In this document: one piece after another, positions 34,783 to 45,612 of the stretch | How positions within the stretch are numbered: the first letter of the stretch is position 1 | Layout of the letters: each line of letters opens with the position of its first letter | Origin: Callaeas wilsoni | Taxonomy: Eukaryota > Chordata > Aves > Passeriformes > Callaeidae | Assembly: GCA_013398955.1 (NCBI GenBank) | Contig: VWPU01017436.1 | Location: 19,361 to 83,360 of the forward strand | DNA length: 64,000 nucleotides | Reading direction: 5' to 3' | Notes under the pieces: model-generated | Databases searched by the model: none | Told to the model about the DNA's origin: nothing | The model's input: only the letters and a program-made list of their open reading frames with translations | Translations under genes and position numbers: made by a program

Positions 34783-35322
34783 TCTTTGGAAGGTTGGAAG
34801 GGGCAGCAGGAGACTGTCTAGTCCTATCTCCTGTCCAAAGCAGGATCAATTACAGCAGGCTGCTCTGGACCATGATCAGTTGGCTGGTAAATATCTCCAA
34901 AGAGGCAGACTTCAAATGTCTCCATGCAGTTTGTTCCATTATTTGACCAGCCTGACACTTAAAAAAAAAAGATTTTTCTTACATTTAAATGGAATTTCTT
35001 GTATTTCTGTTTGTGCCCTTTCATTAAGAGTCTGGTTCAGTTTGTTTTACACTCTCTTATCTGATATTTATATACTTTGATAAGATCACCCATGAGCCTT
35101 CTAGTTTTCAGGCTGTGAGCTCTCCACCTCTCTGGATGTGTCAAATGCCCTAGTCCATGTAGCATCTTCATGAATCTTTGTTTCACTTTATCCAGTATGT
35201 CCAAGTCCCTTTTGTAGCTGTGAGCCCAGAACTGGACATTGTGGTCCAGAGGACTTACCAGTGCTGAGTAAAAGGGAAGGATCCTCTCTCTCGACCTACT
35301 GGTGATTAGCACAGGCAGGTGC
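34783..35322 (-). mobile_element. CR1 LINE fragment with decayed ORF2 C-terminus
   Basis: Antisense CR1 of about 540 bp. From left to right it shows GGAAGGTTGGAAGGGGCAGC, a poorly conserved middle with an A10 run, and then the region encoding the end of the reverse transcriptase. Read on the minus strand, part of that frame survives (SALVSPLDHNVQFWAHSYKR and RRLMGDLIKVYKYQ), matching the known CR1 pattern of a YSALVRP-like start, VQFWAP and GDLINVYKYL. It has lost its terminal octamer repeat and is an old, inactive copy. Confidence 0.88.
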
Positions 35323-36720
35323 TTCCCCTCTGCCTCAGTCAAGGGAAGATTCCTCCTGAGATGTCTTACAGGAGGTGTTTGAATGCATTGCTGCTCACCT
35401 GCAGAGCTGAGCAGATGTGTAAGTACATTGTATGTGTTTGTGATCTTGCTGACTGATGGGGGAAAGTTTTAATCTGAAAATATTGGTGTAGTTTAACTGA
35501 AAGAATAATCTTTTGTCACTTGAATGACAAAGGATTGCTGAGGTGATCACCTTTGTTGCAGGCACATTCAGCAGCTAAGTGGGGGATCATGATGATCAGG
35601 GGGCAGTTTCCTGATCCAGGAAAACCCCAGGGAAGCTCAAGGTCCCACCAGATGCTGGCAGTTTGTGTTGGCAAGTCAAGGAGTAAGGATGGCCACCTCA
35701 CCCCAGAAATGACAGCCGTGGGGACGACCAGGACACCAGTAGCCTTCCTTTTAATCATGAGCTGTCTCTTTGTGGTTTCATCTTGGTGTCTGAAATGTTA
35801 ACAGGGCCATGCATGCTAATATAAATACTGAACTCTGACACATAAAAACAACCCAATCCCCCCATAACAGGGCAGTGGTGGTGCTCCTGCTCTCCACTGC
35901 TGGGTGGTGAATAGCAGAAACAGGGGCTGGTTGATGCAGGTTGAGAATCTTGCCAAAAGTGAAGCATCACCAGTGTTTCTGTAATAAGCACCTTTCTTTA
36001 GTGTCTAGCCTGTAATTTCATATTCTGAAGAACACCAAGTCCTTGGAGGGCAGATGGGAAGTAGGGGGAGGGCGGGATGACCTGGGACCTGGGAATCTTG
36101 GTACTAGGCAAGGGTCCTTTCTGCCATGTTTTGCTGCCAGCCGAGACCCACTAAGTACTGAACCCTTGTTCAGCTATGGTGCTGCTGAGGACTGAGCATT
36201 CCTGATCTCCAGCAGATAGGAAAGGGACAAGCTTTGAGTACTCCCATCCACCATAAATTCTGCCAGGAGGTACTGCAAAGTGGGAAGTGTGCTCTCCAGT
36301 TGTGATCACTGAGAGATAAAGCAGAGTGCTCTGTACTTTCTGCAGAGTTTCAGGCCTTGTGGCTGGTGTGTAAGATGAGGAACCAAAGCCTTGACGTTCT
36401 CATTCTCTTTGATGTGTCATCAGTGATGCAGATGCTTTCCATGGCACTCTTTTGCTGGGGCTAATCAGTATGGGTTGGAAGGGCAACCTCAGAAATTCTT
36501 TGAATGTTGATAATCAGACTTCCATGCTGAAATTGCTTTGAAGGCAGTAAAGAAATAAGATCTGACTCCTGTTAAAGCAGCTGTCCTTGAAAAGAAACCA
36601 TTTGAATCTTCGTATAAGTCTCTTGGCTAACAGTATGCTTGAGGTACCCAATACTTATTAACCTTCCTTCCAGGAAAAAGTATTATTTGACTCTAATATC
36701 TTATTATTTATTTTAAAAAA
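35323..36720. other. no firm feature
   Basis: Mixed composition; the part at 35540-35760 is more G+C-rich with open frames on both strands but no splice sites. A short GGGTTGGAAGGGCAACCTC at about 36471 resembles a CR1 end but does not extend. Confidence 0.3.
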
Positions 36721-36721
36721 T

Positions 36722-37075
36722 ACATTTTTTTGCAGTACATGGTCAATCAAACTCACTGACAGACCAATCATCTCATGACACTTTAATCGTTCTTCTTTCA
36801 CTATGACAATAAAGAACTGTGCAAAATCTACTGCTATAAGGAAGGGCACATACATGTAATTATAGGATGCTTTTGGTGTTTAAAAAAAAATAAAGGAAAT
36901 TAAATGACTAATACACTTTGCTGGTGGAACTGACAGCTGTAACAAACCTGCTTCTCTCATCAGCTGTAAGCTTTTATCCCTGCCTTGTACTAATGAATAA
37001 ATCATCTTATTACATAAAATTACATTCTAATTGCTCCCGTGTCAGTCTATTTCAGGTTAGACCTAGGCAGTAAGG
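36722..37075. promoter_or_regulatory. candidate conserved non-coding block
   Basis: A low-repeat AT-rich block with dense homeodomain- and bHLH-like cores: GTCAATCAAACTCACTGAC, TCATGACACTTTAATCG, two CAGCTG sites, and ATGAATAAATCATC. The look is that of vertebrate conserved enhancers. Conservation itself is inferred, not shown. Confidence 0.22.
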
Positions 37076-37659
37076 TTCCCTTGGTGCCTGGGTTTTCCCT
37101 TTCTTTTTGACTGCTGAGCAGTCACATTTACAATGCCTAGGAATGGTCTAGGAGAGGAAAAAATGGGAGAAGGCAGGAGACAAAGGGAGAGAAGGACAAG
37201 AGAGGATATAAAGGGGGCAAGGAATGATGTAGGAAACATGAGAAAACCCTGAAAGAGCTGTTGAATGGAAGAGCCAAATGAAAAATACTTAGAAAAGCTA
37301 GTGGGATGTGAGTGGGAAGAGAGGGGAGATGAGTCAAAACTACGGCAAACCTTTCTATGTTACGCCTTGCAGGGAGCAGCTCATGGGAGTTCTTGGTGTT
37401 GGCTAAACAGCCATGGCCATTTGTGTGACAGGAGCTTTTCCTCAAGATGTGACAAGTTGTTATCGTCTAAGTTCTCCTTTTCCTCTTAACTTAAAATGTT
37501 ACCTGGAAAATATTAATTAGTCATTTAATACTGCAGAGTGAAGGCATGTATCCCCCCACCCCTCCCCATCTTCAAGTGAAATGATTGGTTCTCAGATAAG
37601 AGAAAAAGGCAATTTCAGTAGGCTTTCTGTAGTAGAGAAAGTGTTTCCAAATTAATTGT
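37076..37659. other. purine-rich simple region
   Basis: Around 37140-37330 the plus strand is strongly purine-rich (GGGAGAGAAGGACAAGAG type). This explains a long pyrimidine-coded frame on the minus strand. No gene supported. Confidence 0.4.
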
Positions 37660-37905
37660 AACTAAATGACTTGGAATTCATCCTTCAATTACTAACAGGT
37701 GGTATCAACTCTCATATATCGATTTTGTTAAGGCTGATTAGAAAAAGGACCAAGAGCAAGTAAGACTTCTTTGAACAAAAACAAGTGCACCTGTGTAGAA
37801 ATCATGCAACTTTAATTAATTAGGTTTAATAACTGATTTAATTTAGGCTTCCTGTTGTAGATAATGCATTTGGTGCAGCTCCTAAATTACTGATGTAATC
37901 ATTTG
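37660..37905. promoter_or_regulatory. candidate conserved non-coding block
   Basis: Contains AATTAATTGTAAC, TTCAATTACTAACAGGTG, CTTTAATTAATTAGG and ATAATGCATTTG in about 250 bases without repeats, a typical enhancer-like motif density. Conservation is untested. Confidence 0.22.
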
Positions 37906-40900
37906 CAAAATGGTAAAAGTAGGGCTTCTTGTTGCTCTTCTAAGATGTGCTAAAATGATATCTAGAATTTTTGCTTTTGTTTCTTTTCATAATGTGAGAT
38001 TATCTTGTCCACCCCATTTTTTATGAAAGACTAGAGTACTTGTAGGATCATACATTATAAAAAAATGAATTTGATAAACTAAGGCAGGGCGATTCTTTGT
38101 TCTAGGACTGTTTACAGTTCTCTTTTGTAGGTTGTCTATAAAATAGATTTATCTTAAAATCCTGCCAAATGGAAGAAAAGCTGTCAATGCTAAACATGCA
38201 GAATGCTATTTCCTACCCAATATTTCTGGGTTGTTTTGGAGTAGAGATGTAACATTTTTGACCTACCTAAATTTTTTAAACAAAAGTGCTCAACAAAAGG
38301 AAGTCTTACATCCAGCAAAACAAACTGTTTGTTCTGCCTTTCCAGTACAGTAAAAAGAAAAGGAGACCATAAACCTTGCCTTTTTTTGTTTGCCGAGTCC
38401 CTGCCTTAGAAGACCCACATTACTCCAAGAAAGAGTCCCTTTGTAGAGTCTGCGCAGGGAGTGTGTGGGATCTCTGTTTTTATTTCAGGTTTGAGTGTGG
38501 AAACAAACTGGCAATCATTTGGTTTTGTCGGGAAAAATGGATAGGGAGTTCTGTGTCTGTTACAGCACCGTGAGGCAAGAATAACCCAAACAGATGAATA
38601 GAAGTAATTCCAATCCTTGATTACTTTTCCTGTATGAATGCAGGCAAACTGGGTTTAGCATAGGCCTAAAGGCAAAGGTTTGTTACAATTCCAGACTCAA
38701 ATGTTGTATCATGTTTTTCCCTTCAGTTTAATTGCCACCATGGACATTATATTGAGGGACCATTGTGATTTCTGGGCATTGCTGTTAAGGTTTGCTTTTG
38801 ATTAAGGGTCTTTCAGATAAAGTGTTTTTTATTTTCATTTCTATTCCTTTTTGCCAGCTTTCTCCCTCCTGGTACTTGAGGCACCTTCTGCTACCCATTG
38901 CTGTCATGTGTTTAACTCTTCGAGGTGACAGGACTGCTTGGTATCACTTCTGAAGCTGGGAGATTCCCAGGGAGAGGTCAAAACTATTAGCACCTGAGAG
39001 AATTTAATGCCACTGTCCATCCATCTTCTGGTTGCTGTGTGCACTTGGAGTTAAGAACTCATATACACTGACTTCACACACAGTCCTCTTGGACTTTAAG
39101 CAGCAGGAGGACTTCAGAAATGGGTATTAATTACCATGGGGAATGGAGTTGGTATCCTGAAATGGTGCTGGTGAGAAGTCCTGTTAACAGATGAGGACAG
39201 AGGGATAGGCTATGCTACTACAGTGTGCTGATTCTGACCTGCTATTTGGGCCTTTGGCCAAAACCAACTGGGCAACATGTAACTAATCAGCAAAGAATAC
39301 TTAAAATCTTTGAAAGGATGAGAAAAAAAATACTTGGATTGATAATGGCTGGAAAGAGAGATTGAAAACAGAGAAATGGGATAAATGAGTTGTGAAAGAA
39401 CAATATGCACAGAAGAGTGAGAATGAGTTAAATTAGTAAGAAAGGCTGGATGGCCAGTGTAGATCTGTTTGGATTCCCATGTAGGCAGTATCTAAGGAAC
39501 TGAGTGAAATGAGAGAAGAGCGTTTATGGTAGACTGTAAGAGAAAACAGCATAGAGGCTGTTTTGAGGGAATTCAGATGGTCAAATATAAGATGGTAAGT
39601 TTGGATGGACTGTGGTGCCTCTCTGAGCAGGATGACTTCTCCACGTTCTGAAAGAGGGGGCAGCAGGCACTGGTCATGCATGGGCAGAATCAGCAGAGAG
39701 GATGCTGAAGGTCTGCACATCCTGAATATCACATGAAGCACCGTAAAAACAGGAGTGGAGATGTGCTGTGGGCAAAGGGAGCAGGGGTACAAAGGCCGTA
39801 AAGTTAATCTTCGGAATACCAAGCTTATTTCTGTACAATATCTAGTGAGAACCATGTCTGAACAGTACATGTGCAAGCATAAGACTGCTGGGATGTCTGA
39901 ACTGTTGTGGTCACTTTTTCCATGTGAAAAGAAGCTGAACTGAATGCAGAATATAGGGAAGAAGAGAAATCTCAGACTATAAGGCATGTGTGTGAAGACA
40001 GACCTGTGAAAGCCATCTTTATGGTGCTTGACAGTAAAAGCCTTGCCATGATTTCAGGAGAGTAGGATTTGTTCCCAGGTGCTGAAGAAGAAACTACTTT
40101 GAGATAGAATTAAATAAAATTTTCATTTTCCAAGGAAAATAAAAAAATTGTTTTTCCAAGAGCCTTCTATCTTTCATATTTTTGCCTGTTTCTTGAAATG
40201 GGTACATCTTTTGTGGCAGAAGGAGCTGATTCACACATCATCCATAAATAAGAAAGTCTGCTGTGTTTAACTTGTAGCACAAGTAATGCCAAACATCTAG
40301 ATTAGGTCTGCCCTCAACATTTTCTGCTGTTTTCCAAAGGGTGTCTCTTAGATGTTTGAGATTTACTTGCAGTGTTCATGAAGTAACCTTCAGGCTTTGG
40401 GTTATTTTTTTTTGGCTGTCCTGTGTACTTGAGTGAAGGTCAGATGTGAGCAAGAGCCCATACTGATTTCAAAAGTTCTAAGTAGAGATTGTGAGGTTTT
40501 TTACCCTCTGCACTAATGCTTTTCCCATTGTGAGTCGATGGAAGCACACGTCCAGGCTGTGGTGTAAGCAGACCTAATCTTGGGCTGTCTCAGCAGGACT
40601 GAGTCAACACAGAGCTGAGAGCAACACTGAGACTTTGGTGATTATTGAACAGAAGGTGGCTGGAGGTGTATGGAAACTGCTGCCATGATAACACGAAGGA
40701 GAGGAAAACCCAGACCTAAGCAGTAAATGAAATGGAAAAAAAGTAGCAATGGGGCCAGAGATGAATTGGTAAGACTTTGTTTAAACACCTCCAAGAAACA
40801 AGCTGCTGGGTCCAGTGTCAGTGGGGTGTGCATTAAGTAGACTGAGTGGGAAGTTAATAACAGAGGAGACTGGTGCTGCTGAGAAGAGCTTAGTGTGCTC

Positions 40901-40979
40901 TTTGTCTTACGATTCATTGGAAGGACCACAGGATTACTTTCTCTGGATATGTTTTTTCTTAGAAAAGGAACTGTAAAGC
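37906..40979. other. no firm feature
   Basis: Intergenic or intronic sequence. The stretch 39100-40000 is purine-rich on the plus strand, giving a 184-codon minus-strand opening (39433-39987) rich in Ser and Leu. I do not regard it as a gene because it lacks homology and splice context and its bias follows base composition. Confidence 0.35.
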
Positions 40980-41235
40980 TCTATGAATGTCAGATCAGGT
41001 ACACCAACAGTTGCTGCCATTAAGTAAAGGGTAATGTGTAGTCAGATCACCGGAGAGTTCTGCTAATACAATCAGCCAAAACAAGCAGCTTAATTAATGG
41101 TCTGTGCATTTTAGTTACTTATACTGAAAGCTCTATTAAATATAAAAGTTGCAAATCTGTTTTTATTAAGAGTCTCCAGCTCATTAAATGTGCAATACCC
41201 CAGGAGATGCTTTTTGTCCAGGTCACCTGTGTAAC
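40980..41235. promoter_or_regulatory. candidate conserved non-coding block
   Basis: Holds ATACAATCAGCCAAAACAAG, GCTTAATTAATGG, CAGCTCATTAAATGTG and CAGGTCACCTGTG in non-repetitive sequence. Enhancer-like; conservation is inferred. Confidence 0.2.
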
Positions 41236-42719
41236 AGGCTGGCACACAGAGAAACTGCTGTTACAGAGCAGCAGCTGCTGGGGTGTGAGTGAAGTGTGTC
41301 CTTTACAGCCTCCTGGGACAAAACAGTCTACTGCTGAAATCTGAATTTGGGGTGGGAAACTAATAAATAAATATTAAAAGTTTTTTTGGGGCAGGGCTGT
41401 ATGGGATAGTTATAGAGCTGATGGATGTGGTCAGTTTTGCTGTTTGTTTCACTTTCTTTGGATGCTGTGATAGTCAAGTTTTGTTTTCCAAAGCTGTAGC
41501 CATACAGTCTGTGTGTCAAAATCGAGCATATAATTATTTTGCAGTAATTCATTGTTTTACAATCTCATGGTTTTCCGATTGCTTCCTGCTCTCTGCCCTG
41601 CTTTATGGATTTTCATATTCTCTCTTGTTGGCCTGTGAAGACAAGTACATGCAAAGACAGGAGCCTACACCAGCAACAGTGCCTTTGTATGTGATTTCAT
41701 TACCCCAGACAGCATCGGCCTCTGCTTTAGAGGCTCTTCACGTGCAATGGCTTTTGCGTGTCACTGGGGCCAGCCCATCACCCTGCACAGGCAGAAAGAG
41801 GTGATCTGGACAAGATGATTCCCTCAAGAGCATGATGAGTCCCCTGACCATCATGCAGATCATCAGGGCCCATCTCAAACAAGCAGCAGCAACATCCTTT
41901 GGATGTGTGCCCACAAGGCACATGCTGGCTTGCATCCCGGTGCTAGCTCATGAACATGGCCTCTGATGCCCTTTTACAGTCTCTGTTGCTTGTGGATGCT
42001 GGAGAGTGAAAGTAAAGGACAGATGGGATGGATGCTCAGAGCAGTGGGCCAAGTGAGGATGGGGCGAGATGGGAGTGACACAGCAGAGAGAGGAGAGGCC
42101 AGTAGATAGGAAGAAAGATGGCAGGTAAATGTCATTCATTGCCTTCCTTTCAGGTTTTCCTGATTCTCCCTTGCTGAGTCTTAGAAGGGCAGTGCAGTTT
42201 TAGTTTGTTTCATGAACTTAAAAAAAAAAATCAGGGATGAGGCAAAATAATTGGGCCCAAATCTGTATTAGGACCTGGAATCCCCCTCAAGGCTTGACAG
42301 AGATGCCTTTTGCGAGGTCAGCCATGTCACTTGGAGAAGTTCCATGACTGATTTGCTGCTGTTTCTGAAATAGCATGTAAATGTGCATTTTTTTTTATAA
42401 AGCCAAACAGAAATCAAGGCTCTCCTTTCCCCTTTTGTTCCTGTCCTTGGATGGACATGCCTGTCCTACCTGCTTCATAACCGTTGTTTGTATATGTGCC
42501 CTGACAGCCATTTTAGCGCTTTCTTCTTTCTTTTTTTTTAGTAACACAAGCTGAGTTAGTTGTGTTTCATCTCATCCTGGCATTTTTGAGACTTGGCACT
42601 CTCATACGCCTTGCTGTGTCCCCTGTCCTTTTTTGTTTGCATTTGTACCTTTTTTTCCATCTTAGTAACCTACTCATATGTTGACATAGCATCTAAGCAA
42701 GTGTGCCCTACTGTTCCCC
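41236..42719. other. no firm feature
   Basis: A 127-codon plus-strand opening at 41421-41804 and smaller minus-strand ones have no splice or homology support. T- and A-runs only. Confidence 0.3.
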
Positions 42720-43085
42720 AGTAAGAGGCAGTGTAATTAATTTCAAAGACCTTCCACTGAAAGAAACCTTTGCCTTCCTCTGAACAAGGAGAGCTGTTCA
42801 ATTATACTGGAAAGCTGCATGTGGGCCCAGGCAGAGAGACACTCCCTCCCACCCCTCTCCCAGCACTTTCTCAAGGGCTGCTATATTGTCATCTGACAGA
42901 GTCACTCATTTCCAGATAATTGGGTTTTTAAAGGGCATCTATAGGACCCAAATAACTCCTGGCATACTGTTTATACCATTGGCCTGCCAGGTTAGCAAAG
43001 GTTACACTTAATTGCCTCATTTATGGCTAATGGATTCCAGTTTTGCTGTTGCTTTTTCTCTGAGGATAATTGCTCAGACCTGTAT
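42720..43085. promoter_or_regulatory. candidate conserved non-coding block
   Basis: Includes GTGTAATTAATTTCAAAG, CAGATAATTGGGTTTTTAAA, ACACTTAATTGCCTCATTTA and GGCTAATGGATTCC, the last a bicoid/Otx-like core. The block is repeat-free and lies immediately downstream of the minus-strand terminal exon. It is the most enhancer-like stretch in the window, but conservation is not shown. Confidence 0.25.
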
Positions 43086-43148
43086 TTTTGTTTCTGAAAT
43101 CTTGATGAATAAAAACAAAGGTCCTGCTTTGTGAATTGAGATGTTGCT

Positions 43149-43154
43149 TTTATT
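43149..43154 (-). terminator. polyadenylation signal for minus-strand exon
   Basis: AATAAA on the minus strand, 34 bases beyond the TAA stop at 43188-43190. The spacing would make a very short 3' UTR. Confidence 0.4.
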
Positions 43155-43187
43155 GGGAGAGACAGAGGTCACGTAAAATTCTTACGT

Positions 43188-43380
43188 TTAGGAAGTGACC
43201 ACATCCGTGGGTGAGAGGTTGTCTGGGTGAGCCTTGCTCAGCCCTTTGACAGCGCAGATTTCCCACTGCGCTCCATCGTCAAACCTCTTTGTGTGGTGCA
43301 GCTTATTGCAACAGAAAACAATTTCCAGGCGAATTGTGTCCAGCACTGCTCTTCTCAGTCCTGTCCACAGAGCACATGCC
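43188..43380 (-). CDS. candidate terminal coding exon, gene unidentified
   Basis: On the minus strand a textbook acceptor (cccttacaccacccctgtacccacag) is followed by 193 bases: one base completing a codon, 63 open codons and a TAA. The sequence includes GLRRAVLDTIRLEIVFCCNK then LHHTKRFDDGAQWEICAV and ends LSPTDVVTS. Composition is balanced and codon use G/C-leaning, with several CpG, unlike the AT-rich surroundings. An AATAAA follows 34 bases later. Entry requires two bases from an upstream exon to the right, which I could not identify; the exon-like segment at 44471-44540 has the wrong phase. The family is not recognised. A retrocopy fragment or unrecognised repeat is the main alternative. 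Confidence 0.45.
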
Positions 43381-45479
43381 CTGTGGGTACAGGGGTGGTG
43401 TAAGGGATGCTCTGCAAGTGCAGCTCTCCTCATCACAGCCTCTGCCTGAACATCCCTACGTGGATGGAGGCTGGTGCTGATACAAGATGAGACACAGAGC
43501 ACTTTCTGGGATGGTCTGGGGTGTAAACACAGCACTGCCCTTTTGTGTTCTGCAGAACTAATCCTGAGGTTTCTACAAATACGTTTTGTATGCATCCTAT
43601 GTGTCTCCAGAAATTTTACTGGTGAGGATGGAACAAACTTCCAGAAGCATACACTTCAGTTTTATGGCAGTAGTCACTCTGCCCTTTCCAGCACCAGGTG
43701 ATGTTTGTCTTTTGTTAGGAGTAAAACAAGAGCTGCAGACTTCAGTGCTTTTGTTGCGGCTTAGTAAAGCCAACACTATACACTCAGTTATGGGTTTTGT
43801 TTATTTTATGGTCAAGGTAGTTCTGGCAACAGGTTTTGAGTGAACAGCTCTAAGAAAACAATGTCATGGCTGTCAAGAGGAGACGACTCTAGCTTTCATT
43901 AACAATCTGAGGTTACTGAGGGCCAAAAATGACAGCCAGGAGAAGAGCCTGCTTCCTCTGGCATCCCAGGGCACTGTGAAGCTGTCAGCATGGGAATAGG
44001 ATGTAAGTTAAGTGTCCATTCATCATGGGCTTCACATGCTCACGGCTCTGCCTCCAACTTCACACCAGTGACAGAGACACCAAGTTGTCATATTTGGCAT
44101 CCTTCATAACTTGGTTTATAAGGCTTCCCTGGATTAATTCCCATTTGATTAAATCACATCCTTTACATAAAGAGCTGATCTTGATTGACAGCCTTCCTCT
44201 CATAAAAATGCCTCCAATGTACTTGTGCACATGGTGAGAGAGAATCATAAATTTGCTGTAAGTGCTTTAAAAGATGAGAAAGCTGAGTGTCAGCTGGTGC
44301 TCAACCTTGCCAAATCTGTGCATAAGGAGGAGAGCACTGGGTCTGAAGATTAGCAGTTAGCTTGTAGTAGTGAGCAGACTGATTCAGGGGATAAACACCA
44401 TCACAACACATTTTGGGAGTGTGTGTGTTGCACAAGATTAAAAGTGAAAGTAATCAAGGAGACAACTTACTGTTGGATGTGATGGATCTACCATTGTTCA
44501 AGGCAGGGTTAAATGTCTTTATAAAATGTGTACTGTGTTTCTGACAGAAGTGATGAGTTTAGTGCTGGAACTTCTGGTGTGAACGCCTTCAGGGAAGTGT
44601 ACTTCTGTTCTTGGGGATAAATCCCTGAGGAAAGGTCTCAGAAGTTCAGCTGTGGTCATTGGCAGCATATATAGAAAGGAAGGAGAGATGAATACACAAA
44701 GACTGATCACAAATGCTAGTGAACACTGGATTTCATTCGCAGAAATTTTTAAGAATGTTGCTTACTCCATTGGGCCAACTCTACATTTTGTGTCTTTCAA
44801 ATCACCTGAGTTCCTGAGGAGAGAATAACAAACCTCATAAAAAATTGGTTATTTTTGCTGTGAAAGTGAAGGTGATTGCACCACTCTTTAAGCATGTAGT
44901 TGTCAGTCTCAGCATGAAGATTGTTTTGTTCATAACATTGGAATAGGAATTTTGTGCTTCTGGGAAAGAAATGTAAAGCTGACTACAAATGGTTGTTTAA
45001 AAAGGAGCTCCTTTTTTAGACACTTAAAAGATAGTTTAAAGCAGTAAACCAGATTATACTTTTATTCTTGTTTTATGGAACTAGAAAAGAACTTTTTAGT
45101 GGAGTTTGTCCTGGAAGTTTTGATCTAATGTGAGATAACAACCAAACTTTTAAAATGGCTTTCAGCGCTGCTCTGAAAGAGGGAGAATTCTGATCCTGAT
45201 CTCGGAATGGCTGGTTAAAGGCGATGGTTAAAGGCGTGTTCTGGAAGTCAGGAGTTAACGTGAATGCCCGCTTCCCCCAGGGTGTGCCTTAGCGGGTAAC
45301 TTTGCACAGCCTGTTTGCTCCCACCGTGATGCTCAGCCCTGGGATCATGCACGCCTGTGGGACTGCCTGTTTCCAGACAGCTGAAATAAACCCTGAAGGT
45401 CAAAGATGTGCTCTCCCAAGGATACCATCCCATCAAGTCGGAGCACACATCAGTAAAGCCAACAAAAGGAAAACGCCAA
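43381..45479. other. no firm feature
   Basis: Contains a minus-strand exon-like piece at 44471-44540 and a small direct repeat (GGTTAAAGGCG twice at about 45214-45237). From 45240 to 45420 the sequence is G+C-richer and open on both strands without splice support. Confidence 0.3.
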
Positions 45480-45612
45480 TTCAATAAAACCATGTCGCTA
45501 GCAGGACCTCGGTAATTAAACACCTGCATGCAGTGATTGTAGGACTAATTACTGCAGTCAGAGCAGCCACTCAAATGCAGTTATTTTCAATCGGTGCCTC
45601 AGCCTTAGCAGA
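45480..45612. promoter_or_regulatory. candidate conserved non-coding block
   Basis: GGTAATTAAACACCTGCATG and GGACTAATTACTGCAGTCAG in a repeat-free context with E-box and TAAT cores. Enhancer-like; conservation is inferred. Confidence 0.22.

Noticed and set aside
35037..35342. 101-codon minus-strand frame
   Set aside because: Not a host gene; it is the decayed C-terminus of CR1 reverse transcriptase and is reported with that element.
36465..36500. CR1-like string GGGTTGGAAGGGCAACCTC
   Set aside because: The match does not extend into the diagnostic GTCCAACC region or a terminal octamer repeat.
39433..39987. 184-codon minus-strand open frame, the longest in the window
   Set aside because: It lies in plus-strand purine-rich sequence, is Ser/Leu biased as base composition predicts, has no splice sites and no recognisable motif.
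41421..41804. 127-codon plus-strand frame starting with ATG
   Set aside because: No splice context, promoter or motif; lengths like this are expected by chance in 64 kb.
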